From NCBI GenBank assembly GCA_036583965.1, contig JAZBQD010000027.1:20077001-20141000 (forward strand): a stretch of 64,000 nt of DNA, given 5' to 3'. Source of the DNA: Prunella strophiata (lineage: Eukaryota; Chordata; Aves; Passeriformes; Prunellidae). Under the pieces are notes generated by a model. That model had not been told where the DNA came from. It was given only the letters and a program-made list of their open reading frames with translations, and did not search any database. Below are positions 26,401-39,420 of the stretch, in pieces (position 1 is the stretch's first letter; each line of letters starts with the position of its first letter). The position numbers were made by a program, and so were the translations under genes.

Positions 26401-29400
26401 TCCTCCAGTACTCTGCTTGTTCTAGGGATGGGAAGCATTTCCAAGATCTCATGGCAGGCAGCACCAACATCCAGTACTCCTCTGTGCTGCCCACATCCCA
26501 CCTTTTACTGTCAGTGAACCTTGAAACTGCACCTCAGAGGGTTAATTACTAACCAGGATGACAGTTCTCAGTCAGATGTCAGCAATGATGCCTTTTCAGT
26601 TCAAAGCTATATTCCACAGGGATTTTTTAGATGCTGATACATTTAAATAGCAAAACAGTTCAAAGCAAGAGAGCCACTTTTCCAGCTGACTAACCCCAAG
26701 TAATAAAAATTCAAAATTGTATTAACTGTACTTCACTTTCTTTTTTCATCACTTAAACTCTCCTAACAAATGCATATGTAAAAAGATACCTCCTGTAGTA
26801 GCCACTCCAGGTGAGTGCATGGAAAGCACTAAAGAAAACTCCTCATAAACTGCAGAATATTGCTCTTAACCTGCCTATACATTAAACTTCTAATAGAGAC
26901 AAGGTGGAATGGATGTGAATGACAGAAAAAATTATTCTCTTGTAGACATGATTTGTGGTGCAAAAAAGTGTTTTGTTTTGATTTTTTTCTGACTGATTAG
27001 TTCCTCAGTTCATATTCCCCAAATCAACCAGTGACACTAACTGGTAGTTTGAGCTCATCAATAATTATACCAATTATCTCCAACCTACAGTCAACTGAAA
27101 ATTCTTAGTTTCTTTTTTTTTTTTTTTTTTTCCTTTGAAGCATGCATTCTTTATTTTTGTTGTGTCAACTTAGAAAATACTTCAACACCTTCTTCTCATA
27201 AGGGAGAAAGAAGAAGATTTTTTTTTTTTTATTTTACATGTATGTAAAATAACTTCCTCCCCTCCAATCTTTATGATGATTTTTGTATAGTTCTGGAAAG
27301 CAATTTTGCACCTGTCCTGGAAAATCAACTGTATAATTAAAATACTGTTGCACATGGAATTAAAGAAATAAGGAGATGCAAGATGAGCAACAGCACCAGT
27401 TGACAGATAAGAGAAATGAGGAATGTTGGTTTTGAGACAGACCTCTCTGAGTTATTAATACATCTAAATCCCTAAATAAAAATCTAGGTCTAGATTCAGG
27501 CTGACACAGGATCAGTGGTGATGGCACCAGAAATTGCAGGCAAATCTGGAAAGCTCCATCCAATTAGCAGCTCACTGATGAGACATTCTTACTCCTTTCT
27601 TTTTCAATGCCGACAGAATTTGTATAGATAATTTTCATGAAGATGTAAACTAGCTTTTTAAAAATACACATAGCTGAATAAAACTTACATATGCAAATTC
27701 TAAAATTTCAGAATAACTTATACAATAGAAAGCAGGAAAGGGTCAATAATTGATAGGAAAATAAAAAACTAACAAAACACATGGGAGTGCTATGCTGATC
27801 TTCCTCGTAGGAGATGATGAGACAGTATTTTGAATTCACATACCAAAAGTGATTTTTCAATTATCTGCCAATAAAAAAATTTATAGGACTTTTCAGATAA
27901 AATTATTTGGAGAAAAGTCAGATCTTATGTAGATATTATTTCAATAATGTCCACCTGAGGTACTTTTACAACTCCTTGTAATGGATGTATTCTGTACCAA
28001 ACCCTTTCTAGTTTTTGAAACTTTTTAAATTAAGCAAAGCATCCTAATTTGCACAATTCATACTTAGCTACATCACTTATTTCTGCCATCTCTTCCTCTT
28101 TACATTAGAGGATAAGATGAGCTACTGCTGTCTTGTTTAAGCTTTCTACTAATTTAGCATATCCATGGCCCTCCAAACCAACCACAGATTTTGGAGTCAG
28201 TTTGAAGATAAGATGAGCCCCAGGCCAAGTTGAATTTGCCCAGCATTGCTTGTCCATTTCTTTCACAGACATTTAATTAGCATTATAGAAAGAAAGAATA
28301 CATGGAAATCACAAGGATATTTGATGACTTATCTGACAGAATATATTTTAAATTATGTTCAAAGGAAAAGGTGATAGAAAGACATTGTACAAGTTGTTAT
28401 TATCCTTTCTCTGTTGGACCTGGTACTGAAAAAACTCAGAGCTAGGTCTTGCATCAAAAATGAGGAAGAAGGGAATCACAAAAGTCAAAGGTATCTGAAG
28501 CACATGATTAGAATCAGGAACTTTCTCAGTTTTGGCACCCAGGCATTTGGACACCATCCCCCCAAAGAGTCACTGGATGAGGAGAGGAAAGGGAGCCCAT
28601 GGGTTTGGTGGGTCCATGAGGCAGGACTCAAGGCAGGGGCAGTGGCTGAGCTGAGGGTGTGAACTGAGTCCTTGGGTTTCACTCAACATTTGCTGCCTGA
28701 GCTACTGTGTCCCCATGGGCCTTGGCAGCATTTCTACACCTGCTCTGCACACTTGTAAGGAACTCAGGAGGCAGTGCAGAATTGACACAAATACAGATTA
28801 TGGTGCAATTACTCATAGTTAAAGTGATATTCCAAAGCTGTAACTTTGCCAAGATGCCATAACACCTCCTGTTATTGTTACTCATGTTATCATCACTGGG
28901 ACTGTTTAGGATGCTGCACCATCTCAATCTCACCAGCACTGGGCTAGAAATTCAGCTTCTCAAACACAATAAAGGCTCATCAGCTGCTCCTTGGCCAAAC
29001 TGAGTGATGCCTGTGGTGTGTTCTTCACCTGCTGCCATTCTGTATTGTTAACATGAAAGAGGCAGAATACAATATACAAAACCTCCATAATTTACCAGAA
29101 GGTAATAAATAAACATCAATGCATTTAATTAAATTATCTGAATGAGAAATCAGCTCCTAGATACAAAAGGCTTGCATTCAGCCAATATGTATTCCCATTC
29201 TCCTATCCTATCCCATTTTCTGTGACACCCTTATGTTTTCTTTCACTGATCTCTTGTGTCATTCAGCCAAGATCAGGTTCAAAATCTTTTCCTTGCCATT
29301 AGTAATGACCCTTAGCATACCCTGGGAAATCATCTTCTTTTTATATAAAAAATACTTCACCAGAGCCTTTGCTGTCAGTAGGCTTGAAGGGACATCTCTA

Positions 29401-32400
29401 GCACCTAATAAACACAGAATAGATTTAGCAAGGAGATTCAGAAAAGTGGGGGAAAAATGTAGATGAAAATGTAGTACAGCATTAAAAAAGAGAGCTTTGA
29501 GACTCACTCAGAAGATTAAAGGATTACTTCTATCTTGGAAGCTTGTGAGATGAAGGGTCCTGGTAACCTATGCACCTGTGTAACCTGGCATAGTTAACTT
29601 TCCTGATGCAAATTTATTTTTCTGGCATTTTTACAAGATAGAGTAGTTAACTAAACCAGTCATGATAGCATTCAAATAATGAGCCCTCCATCAGTGAGGC
29701 TGGAATAAATTCCAAGAAGAGAATAGTCCACTACAATTTAACAAAGTGTTATTTTACTGTAATCTGTAAATCACATTTTTACGATTTATCTAGGAGTTCT
29801 AGCACTTGTGAATTTTCTTTTTTGCCTACAAAATGTTATTTAGAGAATAAATATTCTCCCCTAGGAAACAAACCATATAGTGTCCAACACTTTTGGGATC
29901 AGTTGTGACAGCCTATATTAAAGTGCTACAAATTTCCTTCTACACCAGATATTAGAATCAATGACACAAATTAATATAACACAAGGTAATTACTATAATA
30001 TCATATGTTTGCTCAGTAAGGTTATTTTTCACTTGCCCATCTAAGTTTCTTTTGACACACCAGGACTCTTCTATATTTGAATAGTTAAGGAAATCTGGTA
30101 AAACCCTTATTGTACCACTATATTATGTATTTTGACACTTTCTTTTCATGCAACATTAATGTAATTCTTCATGCCATCCTGTTTTCTTATTCTCACTTTT
30201 AGTAACACAAAATATCTAGAATTCTAGCTAAACACCTCATTGAATGAACTAATAAGTTAATGGGTCCAGTTTTGTGGTGTCACAGCCAGAGAGAGAGGAG
30301 ATCCACTTTAGGTGTGCTTTGCCAGGGAAGTATCCTGACAAAATAATGGGTTTTCCCATTTACTTCATGCCTCTCAATGAAACAGTCTATCTGCACCTAC
30401 AGAAAACTGCTTTTATCAGCACATTTCACACCTGCTGTGCCCACTGGCAGCACAGCCCTGCCAGTGGGAGCTCCTGGCAGAGACAGCCTGTGCTCCCCAG
30501 CCATGGAGCTCCAGGGCAGGCTGCAGTGCTGTTATCTGCCCCTTCCAGAGCAGTGACTGAGGCTGCTCCAGAGCCAGGGACTACAGACAGGGCAACGAGG
30601 AAACTTGCTGTTAAATAACCCATTTCAAAGGGAATTCTGCATTTGGAAGTTTTCAGAGCCTGTTAACCACCACTAAACAGACCAAACCCATGGAGGCACT
30701 GCCCACACCTCACCCAGGGAGTGCTGAGCACCTCCAGCTGCAGAAGAAAGGGAGATCCTACAATAAAAAGCAAGGGACATTGGGCTTCAAAAATTGTTTC
30801 CCAGCTTTGGCATGTCAAAGTAGATGATCTAGTTGTTTTTGTTTAGCAAGGAAGCAGCTGTACCAGAGGTTTGAGGGTCAGGGAGATAACTTGCTTCTGT
30901 AAATTACATAAGGATGGGATGTGGCCCTGAGAGCATCTGTAATTCAATTTCCAAATAGTTTCACTAACAAGTATTGCAACATCTTCTCCACCTTAATGCT
31001 TTTCAAGGACTAGAAAAGCTTAAACATTTACTCTGAACTTCCAGGTCATGTAATTCAATTCTCATAAAGGTACATGCAGAGCACCTGGGTGTCATAAAGA
31101 TGCCAAACACTAAAGCAGAATTGCATGAAATGTAGATGTTTCTGTTTGGGTTTTTTTCCTCCTATCATATTGTAATAGGATTTTATGATGATAATGCGAG
31201 TTACAAGGAATTGTTCCTAACATCAACTTGGATAGAAAGGCTGAGAAGTCTATTTAACTCAACTCACCATCATGCACAAATCTATATAAAGCAATAGTCA
31301 AAATTAATTTTCTTGTGAAATGAAACAGGAATAAGACTCATTTTACTTTGCTCTGTCTTACACATTAAGGTAGCAGGCATTTTAGAGAGAGCACATTAAC
31401 CATTCCGCATTCTCATGAGAAATGAAAAAATTAAACACATGCCATTGGGTGCATGTGCATCTGTTTTTCAGCAGTTAGTGTTAAAAAGGCTAAGCTACAT
31501 AGGGAATTGTCCTTTTTTTTTTTTTTTTCAGTTGTGAGGGTTTAGTGAGTTCACTGAAGTTCCTTTCATCTCTATCGTGTGAAAGGAGAATCAGATCAAT
31601 CAAAAATTAAAATCTCATTAGTAGGCTTGGACAAAACTGATCCTTGTGCAAGCCAACCTTAATTGTGAAGTTTCCCCTGATTTAAATTCCACTTAATTTG
31701 ACTGAAGGCAAAATCATAATCCTGCCTTAGTACCTCTCTATCTCCTCGAGTGCACTGTGAAAGCAACTAAAAGATCTATTTAATAGGCTGAGCTATGTAT
31801 TCTGCAGGTCAATAATCTTCAAGGATCAAGAGCAAAAGAAAATGCTGAATTATACCTTGCCAGTGACACTGGCTTTCTAGCAACTGCCAAAATACCTGCA
31901 GAGGGTTATCTCAGCTCATCTCAGTTACAAGGGCAGAGCATGACAAGAGGAACAGATTTGAAAGATCCAAAGAAGAGACTGAAACCAAGAACCTGCACTG
32001 AATACAGAAACAGTACATGAGATCTATCTAACACATGGTAATATGCTCTGTGCCTAAATGCTGCTGAACTGAAGATGGAAAATAAACCTTACAAGATGCT
32101 CAGTGTAATTGAAGCTGGGAACAAAAAGCCAGGGATAACCATTCTGAGGTACTGACAGAAAAGGGCACAAACCCTTTGGTGACTGCAGGTGGAAAGAGTG
32201 CTTTTGGCATCTTTATGACACCATCATAGTAGATGAATATCCAAAAAGACCCTTTTACTATGAGCTTTATTAAGGAAATGATATCCTGTTTGTTCAGATA
32301 GTTATTCTACTAAAAGGAATTATTTGTCCCAACTGTTTCACTTCCCAGCTAACACACGTCTGAGTTCTTAGCAGCAATGCAAAGAAAATCAGAATTTTAA

Positions 32401-35400
32401 CACCAGTGTTGCATGGGGTTTCACTAAGAATTTAAATAATAAAAATCTTTAACATCCTCAAAATATAATTTTTCAATTAGTCTCAGGAAATACTGGTACC
32501 AAAGGTCTGTCCCAAAGATTTTGAAACAACAAATGAAACCTTTGCTTTGTAACTTCTCTCCAAGAAGTAGCAGAAAGTCAAGTAGTGTCAGGACTGTGGA
32601 ACACATCAGAGTGCTCTGAAAGCCCCTCAGGAATAAAAGTCCTTTTCCTTCAACCTTTAGAATAAAATGTTGGGACTTTTGGATGTGAAAAGACATATTT
32701 TCTAATTTTGACATTTCCTTAAATCAGCTCTTCAGCCACTGTTGCCCTTTCTAGGGCTTAAAAGCCTTCACTGTGCTTTCCCCAACAGTTAATTCAGCTA
32801 ATTTAATATCTTTCATTTTAATCAGAGGGATAGCTCATATATGTATGTGAAAAAATAATGTGTTAAAATACAATATTTGTATAAAGTGGTCTATAAACTA
32901 AAATCTGACTCTCTTTCCCAGCCCATGGAACCCTTGTTCAGGTACAGCTCTCCCAGGTACTTTGTTCCTGGGTCTGGGACACTGTGGTGCCCTCAAAGAG
33001 CTACCTCCATGTAACAAGGGGGTAACCCTATGTTCATCTGGATTCTGGATTTCAGGATAATTTTTTAAGAGAATATAAAAAAAAAAGAATTTTACCTATC
33101 AGGTTTACAGAAAATAAAAAAATGTGATTAAACTAAACAAGAAAGAAGCTTCTACTTAAATTTTTTTATGTTTGAGACTGAGCACTTTCAGACTAGGAAC
33201 AGAAATCCTGCCAGGCAATAACACCCTGATCTAAAGCTGGGGTCTGTGACAATGCATGAGGCAGAGCACTGATAACTCTCTTTGGTAAACAGACATCTAA
33301 CCCTGACCCAGCACCTTTATTGAGAAATTCACCCACACACTGAGCAAGCCATTGCTTTCCACAGCTTAGTAAATTCACATCTATTTACTGTAATATTTTT
33401 CAATATAGAGTATAATACACTTGGAAAGCACTGAGATCTGGCCAGACAGCATTTATTCTTTTAACAGGAGGAATAAAACATTCTATATTGAAGCAAGTGT
33501 GCAAGTCCCTTTGATAAAACGTCTTTTGCCAAAATCTGTCATTGCAATTATTCAAAAAAGTATTGGTAAACATGGTTCAAATTGACTAAATACCCACAAA
33601 AATATGTAGGTAATTCAGATCATAACATTAGTGCAGAGAAATTTCCCTTTTGTGGGATAACCCAGTGGGTAAGATGCTGTGCAGTCCAGGGTTTTCAGTG
33701 GACTGGGTTCTCAGAAATCCTCTTTCCTTCTTGTGCAAAAATCTTTAAAATTCATTAGATTTGAGTAAAAGAGAGAGGAAATCACATGACTGAGCATGTT
33801 AGCAAGAAAAACATGAGTGGTACGAAACCTTAAAAGAAACCCTGCAATTCTATTAAGAAAATTCTATTTTTTCTTTTGTACAAAGACATAACCTTTGTAC
33901 AAAGACATTCTCTACTCCTTCCCTGTCTTGCCTTTTCAAAGTGATCTTAATTCTTACAACAACTCTAACATTCTGTGTTCACCACCAGCAATAATATGAA
34001 GTACTTTAAAAAAAAAAGGAAAAGAGGAAAAAAATAATAGTCCTTGTGAACTTGGGCAGCTCAATTATGGTATTACTGGGGGCAATCTTTCCAGCCACTT
34101 AATTTAAGAAGGCCATAAGGTATTTAAAGATATAAATCACCACCACATTTCCTAATTCTGTTCTGTATGTTATCTCTCTGTTTTACAGTAACACATAAAT
34201 ATCTCCATATTCATAATTCATAGAGGTCATTGTTACTCTTTTCAGTGCCTATTTTCAAATAGGTTTGAAGTATGCAGCACAATGTCTTGTTTGCTGTGAG
34301 TACAAGTGTATCTGCTGAAGTAAGGGATGACAATAGTATTATAAAACTCTTTTGGGTGAGTTTTTAAAATTAGAAATTTAAACAGTAGGCACTGTCCCTG
34401 AATACAGAGTTTTGGTGCAGCAGGAGTTATTTCTCTTCTAATAGAGGGTACTTATGAAAAAAAAGAGCTTTTCTCTATTGGACATTTGTTTTATTTGAGA
34501 GGGCCATATTTGCTCTGTGATTGGTACATGACAGCAGAGCAGGGAAAAGGAGAGAGCAAACAGAAGTGGCTGTATTTTCAGAAGTCATGAAACACTAATG
34601 AAAACATCCCAGAACTGCTCATACACATCCTGGTCCTTCCCTAACAATGGGGGAAGCAAGAGGTCTGGAGTTCAATTTTCTTTTAGGGCAGCACAGTAAT
34701 ACACCTTAATTCATTCAGTACTGACTTGTATCCCTGTGAGGCCACAGGGGAAATGATGGGAGGCTGGAAGGGTTATTTCTCTCCTCCTCCTGCAAACAGC
34801 CAGTGGCAGAACTGTCTAAGGCAGCAGAAATGCCAGACACTGGAATGATGCTGGAATGTTACACAGGTTAAGAGAAATGACAAAAGGCAAGGCACACTCC
34901 CCACACCCCCCCAGCCCTCTCTGTGCTTTAGCCAGACTCATCTCAAGGGCTTCATGTAACAAGAGAAGACACAACATCTTCAGATGGAAATGTGATTTTC
35001 AAGTTGACAGTGCAGCTTTAATTAAATGGGAGTCCAAGGAAAGAACATAACACTGGGAAATAAATAGGCTATAAAAGAAGAAAACCACTAGTGTGGATAG
35101 CCAAGGAAATTAAGGGAGAGACCAGGAAAGAGCAAAGGCCATGTGAGACATCTATTACAAAGCATCAAGGTTAATGCTGTGAGTGGAGGCATAGACAGCC
35201 AAAATGATAGAGATTACAGAAATGATCAAGGAAGCAAAGATCAAGCATGAAAGGAAATTGGCAGATTCTTACTCAGTGCATTCTGTCTGCACTGACCTGA
35301 AAAAGGGAATTTTTGTGTTTTAAAATGCTGTAGCTGAAAAAAAGGAGCACTGAAATATATTGTAGCTTTTTAGACAGTGAATTGACTTAAAATGCAAGCA

Positions 35401-37189
35401 GCTATAGAAAGCAATTATTTTAATATTCTACATAAAATTACAGACTCTCTGTCACTTCCTTAAAAACTCTGTCCTAGATTAATATGAAAGAAGGCACTTT
35501 GAAGTATCAAACAGGGAACTTATGATTCTCTAAGTGTAGCTCCATATCTGAACACTTCTGCCATTTTCTATTTTTCTCCAAAAAGAGGAGGGGGAAAAAA
35601 CCCAGAGAATTGCTGCCAAAAGTACTATGGAATTAAGGAAAAACAGAGCCAGGCACCGTGGTGCAGCTAGAGCATGAGCCTCTGCAGCTTCCAGTGGGGG
35701 CAAGGACCTGTTTGAACAGGACACCTGGGCTCTGAGGCAAGCCAAGAGGCAAATCAGATCAGTGTTTGCTCCCAGAGCTGGGCTGTGCTGGGAAGTCCTT
35801 CTGCACCCTGATGAGTGTAATTCTGCTGTTATGTTGCTTTGGTGATGGTGGCCATCCCTTTACCATCATGGTCACCACACTGCTCTCTGCTACTTCTGTT
35901 TTGTTCTACCTTAGCCAACTTTTATCTGCACCTTGTGTTCTGTTTGCTGTAGTTATTGACTCAGTTTAGCTGAGCCCAATCTGATGAGTCACAGGCAGAC
36001 CCTGGGCAGACACATCAAAAGGACATTCACTGCTCTGGAAAGCTTGTACTTTGTGTGTCACAGAAGAAGACATGTTCCACACCATATTCAATCTAGCTGG
36101 CATTAGTTCTCCACCTATTAATTCAGTCATTATGACATCTGTTTAGACAGCTATTATTCTTAGTGAAACAATGAAAAACCACAGATACACTCATGCACGC
36201 TTGAATTAGGGTTTTTTTACTTTTTGTTAAACTGTCAATTTTAGCAATTATTTTGCCTCATCTTGAGACTTCTGCTTTTTCTTTCTGTTTTCAGTTTTAG
36301 GTTGTACCTATGTGTAGCTCACATATTGTAGTCACAGGTTTTCAGCTCTTGAGCTTGAACCTAGCATTTAACAAGAATTCGCCTTTGAGATAAAAATAAA
36401 TCACACTAAAATGGACAATTTCTGAGTCAGTCCAACTTTTTTCTCTATCCTAAGGGCAGAATTTCAAAGGAGCAGCCATATCCCTGCTTCTAGGATTCTA
36501 ACAATCATTTGTGAAGGAGGATAACATTATCATATCTGCGATTCACCACTTAGAGCAAATCTAAAGTGAAGAAAGGCAAGCAAAAGTAATTAAAGATTGT
36601 CTATTTTTTTCTTGCAGAGAATGAAAGTCTATTCTTACAAGATTTATATAATCATGCTCTAGTTGCACTTGACTCCAAGTGTTCAATTCCCTAAGGATTT
36701 AGGAACAGTGCTACTGCCTATGCATTTTCTTCAGGGGACTACAATGGGAAATGTGAAATCCAGTCTGCTGGAGGAAGGCCTGCAGAATGCTCTCACTGCT
36801 AGGATTAAGGAGCAGAATCAAGGAAAGGAGCAGAATTATTGTCCTTAGACTTTTGTGAGCACATCACAGCTTAATTTACTGACCAGTTCCACAAAAGGGT
36901 TCATAATTATCCATTCCAGCTCTGAAGTACTAATTCTCTTTGGTGACTGGAAACAAAATCACACCAGTCTTGCCAATCCTCTCTATTTTCCTCTGTTGGC
37001 TACTCCCTTCTCAAAGAGCTGGGTGGAGGCATTGCTCCTTCAGCTCCTGTCTCTGGGCAGGGCTGCCTCCCTCAGCCTCTGGCTGATGACACAGAGAGCA
37101 CCACACTCACCATCAGGCACAGCAGCAAAGGGAAACAGTGCTATTTGACTTTTGAAGAATGTTTAGAAGGGTAATATACACAGACAGGG
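23401..37189. other. Non-coding stretch, no gene recognised
   Basis: AT-rich sequence with frames under 115 codons and no recognisable protein. T tracts are at 27113-27131 (19 T), 27219-27229 and 31513-31528 (16 T). A short GC-rich block at 30430-30620 supports a 114-codon plus frame (30274-30618) and an opposing 65-codon frame without known content. A 14-base direct duplication (TTTGTACAAAGACA) occurs twice within 35 bases near 33875-33909. No LTR, CR1 tail or structural RNA was recognised. Confidence 0.55.
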
Positions 37190-37330
37190 GATCAACTAAG
37201 CAGAAGCTCAGTGGGTACATGACAGCTGCCTACAAATAGTTGAAGGAAATAAGCACTGCTTTAGGAAAGGTACCATTTATCATAAACATTGGGGAAGCAA
37301 TGCAAACACTGGATAAACACCTGGGGACTG
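37190..37330 (+). mobile_element. Probable old CR1/L3-like LINE fragment
   Basis: The stretch around 37204-37248 (AAGCTCAGTGGGTACATGAC, then CTGCCTACAAATAGTTGAAGG) closely follows the wording of CR1/L3-type LINE 3' regions, where the DNA encodes a Gly-Asp-Met-Ile-x-x-Tyr-Lys-Tyr-Leu-Lys-like peptide. About 60 bases further on, CACTGGATAAACACCTGGGG (37308-37327) fits a second conserved patch of the same elements, whose usual spacing is longer, implying an internal deletion. The reading frame is broken by a stop in place of Tyr (AAATAG). This is inferred from memory of the family, not from an alignment, so the assignment is tentative. Confidence 0.5.
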
Positions 37331-37793
37331 AACTCTTTTAACTTGTAGAGTCAGTTCCTGTATAAAAATTAAAACATTTGCAATAAGGCATAATTTTAGG
37401 AAGGTAGTTTGAGGACCTGTTTGACTATCACTGAAAAACACTTAGAGACTGAATGGGTTTGGAATCAAGTGTATTTACAAGTTATTTCCCACCACTTACA
37501 ATCTCCTTTTCTTTCCCTCTGCCAATGTAAAGAGACACATGGCCATTTTAAACCTGTGTTGGTCAAGGTTTTTTCAAGCAAGAAATTAATGCAAATAATA
37601 CATGATTGTTAGCTCCTTTGAACCAGTTTCAGTTCACTGGGATGTGTTTAGATAATGCAAAAATGGAGTGCAAATGCAGAGAGCTTTGAAAGGAAGGGTC
37701 AGTGAACAGTGATGACAGAACTAGCTTTCCAAATTTGCTTGGAAAAACTTTTCATTTCTTTCCTAGCCTTTGAAGGAAAACGGTACTTTTTTG

Positions 37794-37815
37794 TTTTTTT
37801 TTTTTTTTTTTTTTT
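37794..37815. repeat. Poly-T tract (22 T)
   Basis: Twenty-two uninterrupted T preceded by an interrupted T-rich run. No retroposed body or flanking duplication accompanies it. It is a simple homopolymer. Confidence 0.9.
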
Positions 37816-38591
37816 AATAACTGCAGCCTCAGATAATCATAAGAAATAAAACTATACCTGCTCCTCTGGAGTAGCCAGAAAACAGATGTGAATCAACACA
37901 ACTCCTGGCTGATTTGGTTATGGCAGAGTGGGCTGTGGAATGCCCTTTCCTGTAGGAAATCCTATGGCTACTGTGAGAAGGAAAACCCTGAGAATATAAA
38001 TATATTACTAAGAAACCTTTCCATCCTCGTTTTACTGTTGGGTCAATATCCATGATTAAAGTAACCTTTGGACAGTATCTCTATTATTTATTTTTATGAC
38101 TTAGCCAGCTATTTCAGAATAGAAAGGACAGTCAAAGTTATGGATGATGTTGACAGAGCAGCAAAACTTCAAAGATCAAAAGATGTTTCTACTTAGAACT
38201 TTCACAAGTGCTTTAAATCTGTGTTTACCAGCTCAGTTTCTTATACACCAGCATCTATTTCTTCTGAATGGATCAAATTTTCACTTTGCAAACTGAAAAT
38301 TTCAGGAAATTTTTCTATACAGACATAAAAATCAAAGTTACAGAACAATGAACTCAGTGTAGAAATGATGAACATTCAGTATGTCCTTATATCCTATATG
38401 AGTACCAGTGATTTTTTGTTTCTTTCATTTGGCTTAATATTATAGCACCTACAGCTTGTTTTGGCTCTATAGTACCAAAAGTAGTCCCCGTTGCAAAAAG
38501 TTCTTCTTTTACTTTTGAACATATTTGTATAAATACTGCTACTAAACATTTATTTTAAAGTTGCAACTCAATGTGCTTTTTTATTCTAAAC

Positions 38592-38658
38592 ATAAAAAAA
38601 AAAAAAACCAAACCTAAACCAAACCAAAACAAAAAAAAACCAAAAAAACCCCAAAAAT
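38592..38658. repeat. A/C-rich low-complexity tract (AAACC-like)
   Basis: A run of A broken at intervals by CC or C, giving repeated AAACC, AAACCT and AAACCAAACC words. It is low-complexity and looks like a degenerate simple repeat. It superficially resembles degenerated telomere-type sequence, but there is no run of CCCTAA units. Confidence 0.75.
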
Positions 38659-38659
38659 C

Positions 38660-38840
38660 TAGTTTCCCTCACCACTGTCTCCCTCACCTTTTTGACCCCT
38701 CTTCTTTTATGGCTTCTGCCCACTAAGCACTCTTCTCTTTCATTTCTCCTTTTCTCTTCCTTCTCTCAATATTCCCTTAGCTCTCTATGACACTGCTGGC
38801 CTCTCTTTTTGTCCCTTTCTGCCCATCTCTAGTCACCAGC
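38660..38840. repeat. Pyrimidine-rich block
   Basis: About 180 bases that are strongly C/T on the plus strand, with many CTTCT, TCTCT and CCTTT words and few purines. It follows directly after the A/C-rich tract, so purines change from abundant to scarce within a few bases. Extended polypyrimidine tracts can form triplex or single-stranded structures. No acceptor-linked exon was recognised downstream. Confidence 0.55.
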
Positions 38841-39380
38841 AGTTTAAGGAGGAACCTTTAGTCCAGGGGACATCCCTTGGGCAAGCTCAGCCTTGTGCTG
38901 GGAACACAGACCTCACAGGGGCAGATGGAATGGGAATGCAAGCAATAAATATTGTTTTTCTTTCTAATTTGGAATGTGGACACTGTGAATTATCAATTAG
39001 AGAGTGGTGGAGAAGAGGTTCAGAACATCAGAGTTGGAGAAATGAATTCTGGTCCAGAGCTGAGGTAGAAGGACTGGCTTTAGAAGGAAAGGAATACTGT
39101 GCCCTGATGGTTGTGGCCAGCTATGAAAACTAGATACCAAAATGCTTTCTGGGGTGTTATCCTGGATGTGAGTCACTCCCTGGGCAATGGCAAATCCCCA
39201 TTTTTCAGCCATTTCATTGCTAAAATGTCATTGTTAGATGACTGGACAAGATCTACACTGAAACAAAAAGCAAAGCCAATCTAATGATTTCAGAGTATTC
39301 AATACTCTTCACTCATTTCTTAAGGGCCCATTAGGTCATGAGTCACACAGGGTAAACACTAACAGTAAATCGAAGCTTAT

Positions 39381-39420
39381 AAAAATGACTCATCATGTAA
39401 TTTTATGCATATGAAATAGA
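39381..39420. promoter_or_regulatory. Candidate AP-1 plus octamer-type site pair
   Basis: An exact AP-1 heptamer, TGACTCA, at 39386-39392 is followed 12 bases later by ATGCATATGAAAT (39405-39417), close to the POU-dimer form ATGCATATGCAT. The flanks are repeat-free. Each motif alone is expected several times by chance in 64 kb, so only the pairing is of interest. Confidence 0.2.

Noticed and set aside
38592..38658. Interstitial telomeric sequence
   Set aside because: AAACC-type words occur but there is no run of CCCTAA or TTAGGG units.
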